Assembly: GCA_024707325.1 (NCBI GenBank)
Contig: JANPZY010000004.1
Location: forward strand, 1 to 64,000
From: Opitutus sp.
Lineage (GTDB): Bacteria > Verrucomicrobiota > Verrucomicrobiia > Opitutales > Opitutaceae
Reading direction: 5' to 3'
DNA length: 64,000 nt
Shown: positions 26,538-37,083 of the stretch, piece after piece
Position numbering within the stretch: position 1 is the stretch's first letter
Layout of the letters: the number at the start of each line of letters is the position of its first letter
The notes under the pieces: model-generated
Database searches by the model: none
What the model saw: the letters and a program-made list of their open reading frames with translations, nothing else
What the model was told of the DNA's origin: nothing
Program-made: the position numbers and the translations under genes

Positions 26538-28202
26538 CCAGCATGCTGCCGCGCGCCATCAGAGCTTTGGACATTGGCGCGAGCCGTGTGATGTGCGGCG
26601 ACTTTGGGGTAGCGAAGGATCGGACGCTGACGTTGCGACGGCTGTCCGTGGCACCGTGCGACGCGTCTGTTTCTTCGGATGTGCAATGGGCCGGCAGCGT
26701 GGCGCACGCATTCGGTTCGCTCGTCGCGGAATCAGCGTCCGATCGCGCCGTGCTCGGATTGCCGGGACATCTCGCACTGACGAAGTTCATCAAAACGCCG
26801 GCGGTGCATCCGTCGAAGCGCGACAAGATTCTCCAGTTCGAGGCGGCGCAAAACATCCCGTATCCACTTTCTGAAGTCGCGTGGGATCACACGGTCGTTG
26901 CGCAGGATGGCCTCGACCTCGAGATCATGCTCGCGGCGGCGAAGGTGGAACTGCTCGACGAACTGTGCCGCGCCGCGATTGCCGTCGGCGTGCGTCCCGC
27001 CGCGGCCGTGCCCGGCTGCCTCGCGTTGTGCCGGGCGTTTCGTTACAACTATCCGGAGATCAACGAACGCGTTCTGATTCTCGCGATCGGAGCGCGCTCC
27101 ACGCATCTGCTGTTTGTGGAGCCCGAGCGCTACTTCGTGCGCACGACGACGCTGGCAGGCAACACGATCACCCAAGGCATCGCGGACGAACTCAACCTAG
27201 AGCCCACGAAAGCCGAGTCGTTGAAGGTGCAAGTGTTGTCCGGCGCCGTGGAGTTGCCTCCCGATTCGGCATCGCGACAAGCGGTGGAGCGGGCGGCCGA
27301 CGCGTTTCTGAGTCGTCTGCAAATCGAGATCACGCGCTCGGTCATGAACCTCCGGCGCCACGCGGGAGGCGAGGGGCCCGCGACCATTTATCTCGCCGGT
27401 GGTGGCACGCGCGCAAAGGGCTGGACGGAAGCGCTGGCCGCACGCCTCGACATCGCGGTGCATGCATTCGACGCGCTGCGACGCGTGAAGGTGGAAAGTC
27501 CGGCGATCGAAGCGGTGGCGAAGCGTTCGCCGGCCTGCCTCGCCGAGTTAGTGGGCCTCGCGGCACCGCTTGCAGGTATCCAGAATCCGGATGCAAACTT
27601 GCTTCCGCCCGGAGCTCGCGCGTCGCGAAGCCGGACGTCGTCGTCAGCCGTGGTTGCTCGCGGCCGCGGCGTTGGTCGCCGTGGCCGCGGTGCCTCCGCT
27701 CTGGTATTACACGGGGGCGGTGAAGCAGGCCGAGCGTCAGCTCGCGCAGCTGGAGGCGGAGATGCGGCCCGCACGCGCCGTGCAATCGCGCAACGCCGCC
27801 AATCTCGCCGCACTCGAAGACGTGCGCCGTCAGATCGAAGCGCTGCACGGACTCGTCGCTTCGAAATCGAACTGGATTAATTTTCTCACCGATTTGCAGA
27901 GCCGCTTGGTCAAAGTGGAGGATGTGTGGCTCGAACGACTCGCGGTCTCGCGCCCGCCGACGACTTCCAATGAATCCGCTCCGGAGCAGCTGCACCTCGT
28001 CTTGAGCGGGCGTCTTCTCGATCGGAAAAATCCACTCTCGAAAGTGAGTGGTGAATCCAACGGGCGGGTGAAACAGCTCCTCGCGAGCTTCAAGGAGTCG
28101 CGGTTTATCGCCGACGTCGAAAACGAGCGCTTCGACAACACCCAGCCCGGAATCCTCCGGTTCGACTTCACGCTGGTCGTCGACACGGAGAACCCCTTGT
28201 AA
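26534..28202 (+). CDS. PilM-PilN fusion (Amuc_1101-like), one apparent frameshift
   Basis: Actin/FtsA-like PilM domain (26534 to about 27607: 'IRALDIGASRVMCGDFGV', 'FIKTPAVHPSKRDKILQFEA', 'IYLAGGGTRAKGWTEALAAR') followed by a PilN-like part (about 27610-28202: a membrane helix 'PWLLAAAALVAVAAVPPLWY', a coiled coil, then a ferredoxin-like domain). The PilM end 'NPDANLLPP' runs into 'ELARREAGRRRQPW' if one C of the CCC at 27607-27609 is ignored, so the natural product is probably one chain of about 555 residues. If the shift is real, PilM ends with an unrelated tail at 27880 and PilN is separate. Works in the inner-membrane platform of a type IV pilus-like system. Confidence 0.78.
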
Positions 28203-28205
28203 GCC

Positions 28206-29093
28206 GTGCGCGCGCTTCGAAATTTATCCGGGTTCTCTGCGAGCGTGCTGACGCTCTTGCTCGTCGCGGCGATCAGCGTGGGCTGGAGCGTCGAGCGGGG
28301 ATTTGCGCACAAGAAACTCCAGGCGCAGTTGCGCACAAAACAGCGGGAAGCGCGCAACCTCGCACAAGTTCAACCGGCGCCCACGCCAGAAAACGAAGCG
28401 CTCGTCGCTGCCGATCTGGAACAGGCCAACGCTGCGCTCGCGGCGATGCGCGCGGATCTCACGGGACGGAGTCTCTCGGTCGACCGACTGAAGCTTCAGA
28501 GCGTGCCCGAGCGCCGCCCGGACGCGTTTTTCGATATCGCGGACTTTGTGGAGCGCATGCGTTTTCGCGCCGAGCAGGCGGGTGTCGGACTCAAGTCCGA
28601 CGAGCGTTTCGGCTTCGCCGAATTTGCCCACGTCGGCCCTGAGCAGGACGAAATTCCAGCGGTGTTTCGCCAACGGCTCGTCATGCAGTATCTGCTCGAG
28701 CAGCTCTTCGACGCGCGCCCTGAGCGTCTGCTCACGGTGCGCCGCGAACGTCCGACATCGGCGACTTCTCGCGACACGCGTGCAACGACCACGACAGCCT
28801 CGGCGGATCTCTTTGAAGTCGATCCGCGCATGACCGCGCGCGTGCCGGGGTTTGTGGATGCGACCGCGTTTCGGTTGGAGTTCACGGGCGGCACGGGCAC
28901 GCTGCGCACCTTTCTCAATCGTCTCTCCACCTTCGAGCTTCCGCTTGTCGTGCGCTCGGTGGAAGTGGAGCGACAGAACGAACCGGCTGGCCTGCGCACG
29001 AGCGAGGGCGAGATCGCGCCGCTGGTGGTTCCGGCGACCTCCCGCTTCACGGTGACGGTCGAGTATATCGAGCTGACGGAGCCTGCCTCATGA
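28206..29093 (+). CDS. Amuc_1100-like pilus protein (PilO-like)
   Basis: 295 residues: short cytoplasmic start, one membrane helix (about residues 9-28, FSASVLTLLLVAAISVGWSV), a long coiled coil (30-85) and a C-terminal domain with 'DFVERMRFRAEQAGVGL' and a second alpha/beta part ('FRLEFTGGTGTLRTFLNRLS'). This is the PilO/Amuc_1100 layout; Akkermansia Amuc_1100 is a surface protein studied for host effects, but that role should not be assumed here. GTG start three bases after the PilN part; its stop overlaps the next start (ATGA). A Ser/Arg/Thr-rich insert (about residues 178-198) is unusual. Confidence 0.75.
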   Translation: MRALRNLSGFSASVLTLLLVAAISVGWSVERGFAHKKLQAQLRTKQREARNLAQVQPAPTPENEALVAADLEQANAALAAMRADLTGRSLSVDRLKLQSVPERRPDAFFDIADFVERMRFRAEQAGVGLKSDERFGFAEFAHVGPEQDEIPAVFRQRLVMQYLLEQLFDARPERLLTVRRERPTSATSRDTRATTTTASADLFEVDPRMTARVPGFVDATAFRLEFTGGTGTLRTFLNRLSTFELPLVVRSVEVERQNEPAGLRTSEGEIAPLVVPATSRFTVTVEYIELTEPAS

Positions 29094-29959
29094 GGTCGAT
29101 CCGCACCGAGCATCTCCTGTTTGCGCTGGCTGCGCTTCTTCTGGCCGGCTCCGCGACGTGGTTTGGTTTCGTGCCACCGCGGCAACAACCTCGCGCGGCC
29201 GCGACGCGGCTCATGCTGATTGGCGGCGATTACCAAGCAGCCTCGTTGGCGGCGCCCACCACGAAGCCGGAAATCTGGTCCGCACCGCCCGCGCAGAAAA
29301 GTGGTCGCGAGTGGGTCTACGAAGTCTTCACGCCGCCCTCCATTTTCTACGATGCGCGCTCGCAGCGGTTCAGCGTGACGCCGCCCACACCGGCGGTGGA
29401 GCTCACGCCGCCTCCGCCGCCGTTTGGCTTGGAGCTGGTGCGCGTCGAGCGTCCGCTCTTTCCCTTGCAGTTGGTGGGCTATGTCGGATCCGGGCGTAAC
29501 CTGCGCGGAATCTTCGAAAACGTGGTCACCGGGGAGACATTCCTGGCCGGTGACGGCGGCCGCGTCGACTCGCTCGGTCTGTCGATCGTATCCATAAAAC
29601 TCATACGCACGCCCGTCGATCAGGAGGAGAACTCGCCGATACTTGCCACCACGGCGGTGGCGGAAGTTCGCGATCGAGCGACCACCTCCGTAGTGGAGCT
29701 CAACAGTCGCGAGCGACACTACGTCGCAGCGCCATCTGCTTGGGTGCGACTCGCGGGCTCCGACGAAGACGCGCGCGAGATGAAGGTCGGCGACGAATGG
29801 TCGACCGGCGAAGCTGTTTTCCGCCTAGAGCACATCGACCTCGCCGCGGCGGCGGTGGTCGTCACCAAACTACGCGGCGGCGAGCACCCACCAGAGCAGC
29901 AGACACTCACCGCGCTGGCTGCGACGCCCGCGACTCTTCCTTCCCACGCTTCACTTTGA
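29090..29959 (+). CDS. Amuc_1099-like pilus-system protein
   Basis: 289 residues with an N-terminal membrane helix (EHLLFALAALLLAGSATWFGF) and a periplasmic part containing Pro-rich 'VELTPPPPPFGLELV' and two repeated beta units around 'GYVGSGRNLRGIFENVVTGE' and 'LAGSDEDAREMKVGDEWSTG'. This resembles PilP/GspC-type homology-region proteins that link the inner-membrane platform to the secretin. Position directly before the secretin gene (8-bp gap) supports that role. Assigned to the Amuc_1099-like slot by gene order and layout. Confidence 0.7.
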   Translation: MRSIRTEHLLFALAALLLAGSATWFGFVPPRQQPRAAATRLMLIGGDYQAASLAAPTTKPEIWSAPPAQKSGREWVYEVFTPPSIFYDARSQRFSVTPPTPAVELTPPPPPFGLELVRVERPLFPLQLVGYVGSGRNLRGIFENVVTGETFLAGDGGRVDSLGLSIVSIKLIRTPVDQEENSPILATTAVAEVRDRATTSVVELNSRERHYVAAPSAWVRLAGSDEDAREMKVGDEWSTGEAVFRLEHIDLAAAAVVVTKLRGGEHPPEQQTLTALAATPATLPSHASL

Positions 29960-29966
29960 TTCCGGC

Positions 29967-32720
29967 ATGAAATTCTTTCCCCAACTTCGCCCGCTGCACG
30001 TCTGGCTCGCCGCGTTGATTGTTTTTGCTGTCGCAGCGCCCGCGTTTCATTTGCAGGCCCAGACGTCCACGGAGACGAAGATCAAGTTGATGGCCGAGGC
30101 CCTGCGTGCGCGTGACGCCCGCGAGTGGCCGGCCGCGCGCAAGGCCGCGCTCGAGCTTCTCGCGATCGCGCCCGGCGATCTCAGCGTCCAGCGGCTGCTC
30201 CGCCAGATCAACGAAGCCGAGGCGGCTGATCAGGTGCGACCAGCGGCGGTCGAAGCACCTCCGGTATCAGCGCCGATCGCTGCGCCAACCTCCGTGGTCG
30301 CGCTCAGCGAGGTTGACCGCGAACTCGCGGCGCTTGAGGCCGAGGCGGAAGCCGCCGCGCGCGAAGAAGCCAAGCGCGTGGCCGACCTGATGGCACGTGC
30401 TCCTGCACAGCGCAAAGAAGCGCGTAAACTCGCGTCCGCCGAGCGCTACGATGACGCGCTCGCGGCACTCGACGCCGCAATCGCCGCACTGCCGGCAAAT
30501 CCTGCGACGGTCGCCACGCTGGCCGACCTTCGCAAAGAACGTCAGGCGATCGCGGATCGTCAGTCCGAAGCGCTCGTCCGCGCCGCCGAGCGTCAAGCAC
30601 GTGCCGAGGCGAAAGCAGCGAAGCGCGAAGCCGCACGCACGCGCGAACTCGCCGCCGCCGAACCGGCGCGCGTGGAGAGCGAAGCGCCGGCGGCACCCGA
30701 GTTGAGCGAGATCGACCGGCTCGTGCAGAAAGGCCGCAGCCAATACCTCGCCGGCGAAGAGGACGGCGCGATGGACACGTTTCGCGAAGTCGAGGCGCTC
30801 GATCCGGGCAATCGCGAGGCGAAAGATTTTCTCCGCCGCATCGCTGCCGCCAAAGCGCGCACAGGTGAGCTCAACCGCGAGAAAACGCGCGCGCAGCTGC
30901 TCGAGGAAGTCACGAAAAGCTGGCAGCGCCCCGGCCTCTATGAAGAGCGCACCCGCACGCTGGATACCGCCGTCGCGGTCGCGCCACTCGCGCAGAAGCT
31001 CAATGAGATCGTGCTGCCGCACGTGAGTTTCACACGTCTCGAAATCGGCAAGGTCATCGCGGCGCTCGGTGCCATGTCGGAGGATTTCGATCCGGCCGAA
31101 CTTGGCGCGAAAGGCGTGAACATCGTGCTGCTCGATCCCGCCAACAAAGCGCCGTCGGTCACGCTCACGCTGCGCAACACCACCTTGAAGCGCGTGCTCG
31201 ATTTTGTGACGGAGTCCGTCGGCTACCAATACGAAGTGCAGCCCGACGCCGTGATCGTGCGTCCGGGCGGCGAGACCTCGACGCTCGAGACCGCGTTCTT
31301 CCCGATCACGCGCGCGACCGTGCTCCGCATGACCGGCGTCAGCGCGACCGCGGTTGCGACGCGCAACGACGGACTTTCTTCCTTTGGTGCGACCAACGAT
31401 CCCGGTGCGGGGGTTTCCAACACCACCGAGGCAGCCGGCATGCGCTCGTTTCTCCAACAAGCCGGCGTGAACTTCGATCCGACGGTCGTGTCCGGCGCCA
31501 GCCTCGCTTACGACGGCTCCGCGCTTATCGTCACGCAGACGCCGCGCAACATTGAACGCATCCGCAACATCCTGAATCGCTACAACGACGTCCGCCAGGT
31601 CGAGATCGAAGCGAAGTTCATGGAGGTGCAGGAAGGCGCACTCGAAGAACTTGGTGTCAATTGGTCGATCACGACCAAATCCACGCAGCGCAACGCGGGT
31701 GCGCAGGCGACTTATCAGAGCGGAAATCGTCCGCTCTCGAACGCGTTCAGCAACACCGTCTCCAGCCAGCAAGGGCGCATCATCCGCCCGGCGGTGCCGA
31801 CGATCTTTACCGACTCGAACGGCAACGGCCAATACGATCCGGGTGAACCGATTTCACAGCAGGGCAGCGCGGCGCTCGACATTCCGATCGTGAACAACGC
31901 TCCTCAGATCCCCGGTGGCGTCGATCTCGCGTCGGGCGCGAATCCGCTCGCCAACATCTCCGCCGTAATCGGCGAGTTCGACGTCAATGCGATCGTGCGC
32001 GCGCTCTCGCAGAAGCAGGGCACCGATCTGCTCAGCGCGCCGAAGGTCACCGTGCTCTCCGGCAATCCCGCGACGATCACGGTCGCGCAGGAGATGCGTT
32101 ATCCGCAGAGCTACGGCCAGACGCAGGCGCAGGTCGGCACGGGCAGCGCGAGCGGCGGCGGCTCGGCCGGTGTCGCGATCACCGCAGGCACGCCGCAGGA
32201 GTTCACCGCGCGCAACGTCGGCGTGGAGTTGAAAGTCACTCCGACCGTCGAGGAAGATGACTACAGCATCAGCCTTGATTTGAATCCGCGCGTCACCGAG
32301 TTCGACGGTTTTGTCGAATACGGCGGGCCGAGCATCGCGATCTCCGGCAGCACGACCGTCAACGTGCCTTCGGGGTTTTATCAACCGATCTTCTCGGTGC
32401 GCGACATCTCCACGAAGGTCACGATCTGGGATGGCGCCACGCTCGTGATGGGCGGCCTCACACGCGAGGAAGTGAAAAAGGTGAGCGACAAAGTTCCGAT
32501 CCTTGGCGACATCCCGCTGCTCGGGCGTGCGTTTCGCTCAAAGGGCGAGAGCGCGCAGAAGCGAAATCTGCTCATCTTCGTGACCGCCAATCTCGTGAGT
32601 CCCGGCGGTTCACCGAAGAAGCAGGCGCTGAAAAACGTGCCGGCAAATTCGCTTTTCCAGAATCCAACCGTCGTGACGCCCGCCGGCTCCGAGCCGCGCA
32701 CGCGCACGGACGGCTCTTAA
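29967..32720 (+). CDS. Secretin, PilQ/GspD-like (Amuc_1098-like)
   Basis: 917-residue outer-membrane secretin. Signal peptide (residues 1-32), TPR-like helical repeats with heavy Ala/Glu/Arg coiled coil (about 33-310), secretin N-domains (about 340-530) and the C-terminal secretin domain with 'IVRALSQKQGTDLLSAPKVTVLSGNPATI' (split here: IVRALSQKQGTDLLS and APKVTVLSGNPATI) and 'VPILGDIPLLGRAFRSKGES'. The long N-terminal TPR extension is not found in E. coli-type PilQ but suits the Amuc_1098-like group. It would form the pore for pilus exit. Last gene of the operon; array A3 starts six bases after its stop. Confidence 0.9.
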   Translation: MKFFPQLRPLHVWLAALIVFAVAAPAFHLQAQTSTETKIKLMAEALRARDAREWPAARKAALELLAIAPGDLSVQRLLRQINEAEAADQVRPAAVEAPPVSAPIAAPTSVVALSEVDRELAALEAEAEAAAREEAKRVADLMARAPAQRKEARKLASAERYDDALAALDAAIAALPANPATVATLADLRKERQAIADRQSEALVRAAERQARAEAKAAKREAARTRELAAAEPARVESEAPAAPELSEIDRLVQKGRSQYLAGEEDGAMDTFREVEALDPGNREAKDFLRRIAAAKARTGELNREKTRAQLLEEVTKSWQRPGLYEERTRTLDTAVAVAPLAQKLNEIVLPHVSFTRLEIGKVIAALGAMSEDFDPAELGAKGVNIVLLDPANKAPSVTLTLRNTTLKRVLDFVTESVGYQYEVQPDAVIVRPGGETSTLETAFFPITRATVLRMTGVSATAVATRNDGLSSFGATNDPGAGVSNTTEAAGMRSFLQQAGVNFDPTVVSGASLAYDGSALIVTQTPRNIERIRNILNRYNDVRQVEIEAKFMEVQEGALEELGVNWSITTKSTQRNAGAQATYQSGNRPLSNAFSNTVSSQQGRIIRPAVPTIFTDSNGNGQYDPGEPISQQGSAALDIPIVNNAPQIPGGVDLASGANPLANISAVIGEFDVNAIVRALSQKQGTDLLSAPKVTVLSGNPATITVAQEMRYPQSYGQTQAQVGTGSASGGGSAGVAITAGTPQEFTARNVGVELKVTPTVEEDDYSISLDLNPRVTEFDGFVEYGGPSIAISGSTTVNVPSGFYQPIFSVRDISTKVTIWDGATLVMGGLTREEVKKVSDKVPILGDIPLLGRAFRSKGESAQKRNLLIFVTANLVSPGGSPKKQALKNVPANSLFQNPTVVTPAGSEPRTRTDGS

Positions 32721-32726
32721 CGAAGT

Positions 32727-32924
32727 CCGACTCGGGACGAAGTGCGGCCCGAGTCGTGGCAGGGTGCGGACAAGGTCGCGCCCATGTCCGCACCGGGTCG
32801 GGACACGTTGCGCACCGGGTCGAGCCAAGGTCCGTCCCGGGTCGCGCCCAAGTGCGAACACGGTCGAGCCCAGGTGCGGCTTGAGTCGAGCCGGAGTGCG
32901 GACCGGCTCGGTGCGCAGTGCGGT
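32727..32924. repeat. 22-bp tandem array A3 (9 units)
   Basis: Nine exact 22-bp units, opposite orientation to A1/A2, filling 198 of the 205 bases between the secretin stop (32720) and the stop of the convergent kinase gene (32926). TSCGSA-type cores end at 32748, 32770, 32792, 32814, 32836, 32858, 32880, 32902 and 32924. Confidence 0.92.
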
Positions 32925-32925
32925 A

Positions 32926-35900
32926 TCAGCCGCGTCGCGCCTGAGAGCGGTGAGAGCTCATCACGGTGTGAAGCGCCGCGGCGAGCTCTTCGCCGGAGAA
33001 GGGTTTTTGCAGCACGACGCAGTGCGGCAGCGCGGAGATTGCAGCGCGCACGTTTTCCGTGCCGTAGCCGGTGATGATCACGGAAGGGATGTCGTCGCCA
33101 CGGTCCCGGAGTTTGTGCACGAGATCGACGCCGGTGAGCTGGGGCATCGTGAGATCCGTCACGACCGCGGCGAACGAAGTGGTTGGATGTTTCAACATCG
33201 CGGCGGCTTCGACGGGGTCGTGGCACTCCGTGGGGCAGTAGTTGAGTTGCTCGAGGCGGGCGCTGACGAAGCGCGCGACGGCGGGTTCATCGTCGAGGAC
33301 GAGCACGGCCTCGTTGTTGCCGCGCGGCGCATCGGCGGCGATGGCGGAAGGTTGTTCGGCGTTTTGGTCGGTGACCGGAAAGTAGAGTTCGAACGTGCTG
33401 CCGACGCCGAGGGAGCTGCGCACGCGAATCGCGCCGCGGTGCGTGGCGACGATGCCTTGCACGATGGCGAGACCGAGGCCGGTGCCTTCGCCGGGTTTCT
33501 TCGTCGTGAAGAAGGGATCAAACACGCGATCGAGCGTGGTGCGATCCATGCCGGTGCCGTGGTCGGCGACGGTGAGGCACATGCAGCGGCCGGGCTGGAG
33601 TGGGGAAAGTTCGGCAGCCATTTCCGCGGTGGCTTCAATCGCGCGCAGCGAAATGCGAATCGTGCCGGGGTGTTCGCGCATGGCATGCATGGCGTTGGTG
33701 CAGAGGTTGAGCACGACCTGCTGGATCTGCGTGAAATCGGCGAGCACGGCGCCGGACTCGAGCGTGACGGAGAGATCGATCGTCGACGGCATCGAAGCGC
33801 GCACGAGCTTGAGCGCCTCGGCGACAGGACCGGCGAGATCGAGCGGCACGAGCTTGGGATTGCTCTGGCGCGAAAAGGTGAGGATCTGTGCGACGACGTC
33901 CTTCGCACGGAGTCCGGCCGAGCGGATTTGCTCGAGATCGCGATGAACCGCGTCGGGCGTGTCGAGATCGAGCTTGGCGAGTTCGCAGTAGCCGAGGATC
34001 GCGGTGAGGATGTTGTTGAAATCGTGGGCGATGCCGCCGGCGAGCGTGCCGAGGCTCTCGAGTTTCTGCGACTGGAAGAGCTGGCTTTCGAGTCGTTGGC
34101 GGCGCTCCTGCTCGGCGAGTTGTTCCGAGATGTCCTCTTTCAGCACGAGGAGATAAGTGATCTCGCCGGCGGAGTCGCGGATCGCGCTGACCGTGACGCG
34201 CACCGGCACGAGCCGGCCGGATTTCGAGCGGTCGGTGAGCTGGCCGTGCCACGTCTCGCGCCGCTGCAGCGCGGCCTGCGCGGCGCTCTCGCGATCGAGG
34301 GAGAGGGGCTGCTCGCTGAGCTGGTTGAGATTGCGTCCGATCAACTCGCGAGCGGAAAACCCGGTGAGCTCGCAGGCGCGGGGGTTGGCGAAAACGATGT
34401 TGCCGTGCGGCCGCGCGATGAGGACGGCGACCGGGCTTTGATCGATCGCCTGCGAGAGAATGCGGATCTCCTCCACCTGCGCGGCGAGCTGATCGTTGCT
34501 CGCGTTGAGTTCCCGCGTGCGGCGGGCGACGAGGGCCTCGAGGCGGAGTTTTTCGCGGCGTCCAAGATAACTGGATACACGCGTGGCGCCGAAGATGGCG
34601 GCGACGCCGAGCAGGACGTAGAGTCCGTAGGCGTATCGGGTGGCGTAGAGCGGCGGGCGGATCTTGAAAGCGAGCGTCGCTTCCTCGCCGGTCTGCCGTC
34701 CGGAATGGGGGCGAACGCGGAGCACGTAGTCGCCCGGTTCGAGCCGGGTAAAGACAGCGCTGCCGGCACTGCCCATCGAGACCCAATTGGCATCATGACC
34801 ATCGAGGCGAACGTCGAACTGCACGGGCTCGGCGAGCGAGGCGCCGGGCGTGACGAAGTTTATGATGAAAGAATTGTCGCGGTGATCGAACTGGGGCAGC
34901 GTGCCTTCCCCGCTGTAATAGGTGCGACCGGAGACCGGCAGACTTACCTGCGTGATGAGAGCGCGGAGCGGCGAGGGAGGAAGAATTTCGATGTTGGGAT
35001 CGTAGCGCGTCAGGCGACGGCGCGAATGCATCCAGACCACGCCATTGTCTTCGAAGGCGAAGAAGTAGGGGAGGATGTTTGTCGGCGTGGGAATACCGGA
35101 CGGACGCCAGCCGTCGGGCGTTTTTTTCAGCACCTGGAGAGAGCCGTCGGCCGTAATCCAAAGATTACCCGAGGCGTCGAGCGCGGGGCGGCCGGTGATG
35201 CTGGTGATACCTGGGAGCTGCGCGAGAAACCCGGGATCGACGGAGAAACGTTTCGTGGCCTCGTCGAAGCGATGGATGCGATCGCCGGCATTGAAGTAGA
35301 GTTCGTCGCCGATCGCGAAAACCTGCACCCAGCCGGACGGCAGACCATGTTCACGGCCGAAGAATTCGGTTTCGATTTTTTTCGCCGACAGCGCGGATGC
35401 GCATGATGCGACCGGCGCCGCGTTCGGCCCAAATCCAGCCATTGCTCGCGGGCTGGAGTCCGTAAGCGCGATCGAGCTCGGGAAGTTCTTCGGAGGTGTA
35501 GTGGAGAGAGCCTTCCTCGGTGCGGCGGATCCATCCGGTCTTGCCGTTGGCGATCCACAACCAGCGTCCGTCCGGCAGCTGCGTGTCGGTGATCCGCATC
35601 TCGCGCAGCTCGGGGGCGAACAGAACCCAACCGCCATCGCTGCGGTAGTAGGAACCGTTGTCCGAACCTACGACCGGAATGCCGAGGTGAGTCGAAAACG
35701 TGAACGCAAAGGCAGGCGGCGTATCGATTTCGAAGCGATCGAGGCGACCATTGCGGTCGTAAATGGCGCGGCGGAGGGTGCCATCGTTGAGCAACCACAA
35801 CACGCCCTGGTAGCGGTGAGGATGTGCGCTCGCGCTCGCGGCACCGTAGAGGGATTCGTATTGTGAAAAACGCGACGGAAACTCGGTCCTCAGCACGCCG

Positions 35901-36904
35901 TCGTTGAGCAGAGCCCACACCGCGCCGCCGGGACCGGCGATCAGTTGCCGCGCCGAAGCGAGCCGTTGATCGGACGCGCGATCGAGGACCTGAAGGACGC
36001 GTCCCTGGCGATCGAAGAAAATGATCCCGCGACTCTCGACCGCGGCGGCGAAGTGACCGCCCCCGATGTGGCTGAGACTGACGATGCGTGCGCCCGCGCC
36101 GAGAATTTCGTCGCCGCGCAGCGGCTCCATTTTGACCCCGTCGAAGATCTGGAGACCCTGCGTGTTGGTGCCGAGCAGCACGCGACCCGGGGCGAACGGC
36201 GCCGATGCGAGCGGCGTGTGGCCGATGCCGGTTTGAGGAATGAGTTCGTTGGCAGCGCCGTCGGGTGTGATGCGCCACAGTTGGGCGGCGGTGTTGTCCG
36301 ACGCGTAGTAATGATCCTGCAGCGCGAACACGTGAGAAATCGCGTCCGCCGGTCCGAGATCGCGCGGCGCATCGCCGGGCTGCCATGAAACCAAGGAGCC
36401 GCTGTCACCGTGCCAGAACCAGCGACGGCCGATTTGGATCACGTTACGCAGGATCGGGCGGTTCTCCGTCCACGTCTCGATCTCATGGAGTCGCCATTTG
36501 CCGTCTTCGCTGAACTCCACGCGTGCGAGGCCGGTCGGCGTGCCTACGTAGATCGTGCCGTCGTTGTCGATCGCGACTTGATTGGCCGGAGTGGTGGGAT
36601 CGCCAGCCGCTTGGTTGAGGACTTCCCACCGCACGCCGTCGCCGATGGCGAACTGGCGCCTCGCAAAGGCGATAAGGCGCCCGTCCGGCAGCAGGCGCAG
36701 ATCGGTGGGCGGCATGTCCAAGCCCATCGAGTCGCTCGAACGAATCTCGAACAGCGGCACGCCGGATTCGATCACACCCTCGGGCGCGCCAGGCAGCCGA
36801 TGCATCTGCGCGCTTACCCAGACAGGGGCAAACACGGCGCAGACGAATGCGACGCGCAGAAGAAAACGGGAGGCCAGAGGGAATCGCGCCACGGGGCGAC
36901 GCAT
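32926..36904 (-). CDS. Hybrid histidine kinase with sensor propeller, one apparent frameshift
   Basis: About 1,325 residues. Signal peptide (start ATG at 36904), a two-component-regulator beta-propeller sensor (about residues 30-690), Y_Y_Y domain, one membrane helix ('YGLYVLLGVAAIFGATRVS'), coiled coil, PAS domain ('AIDQSPVAVLIARPHGNIVF'), HisKA with the phospho-acceptor in 'GGIAHDFNNILTAILGY', HATPase_c ('GTGMDRTTLDRVFDPFFTTK', 'GEGTGLGLAIVQG') and a C-terminal receiver with Asp in 'VVTDLTMPQLTGVDL'. No DNA-binding domain. The N-terminal third is in another frame; the switch is at a T7 run (35377-35383), where 'MRIRAVGEKK' joins 'IETEFFGREHGLPSG'. One base removed there gives a single protein. 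Likely senses polysaccharide breakdown products, as this family commonly does; ligand unknown. Confidence 0.82.
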
Positions 36905-37083
36905 GAAGCGGAAAGGGGCGGGACGAGAGTTGGAGGGTTGAAACCAACAATCGGGGGCTGCGGCAAGAGGTAACGAGGTTCTCCCGCTACATCGGCCGCG
37001 GACACCTGAAGCTGAAGCGAATAGGCCAAAGGTTTTTCGCAAAACGCATTTACCCGTGGAGCGATTTGGGTTGGGTAGGCCGC

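Noticed and set aside
32764-35406. Long plus-strand open frame (880 codons) over array A3 and the kinase
   Set aside because: Starts inside the repeat array and runs antisense to clear PAS, HisKA and receiver domains; composition-driven shadow.
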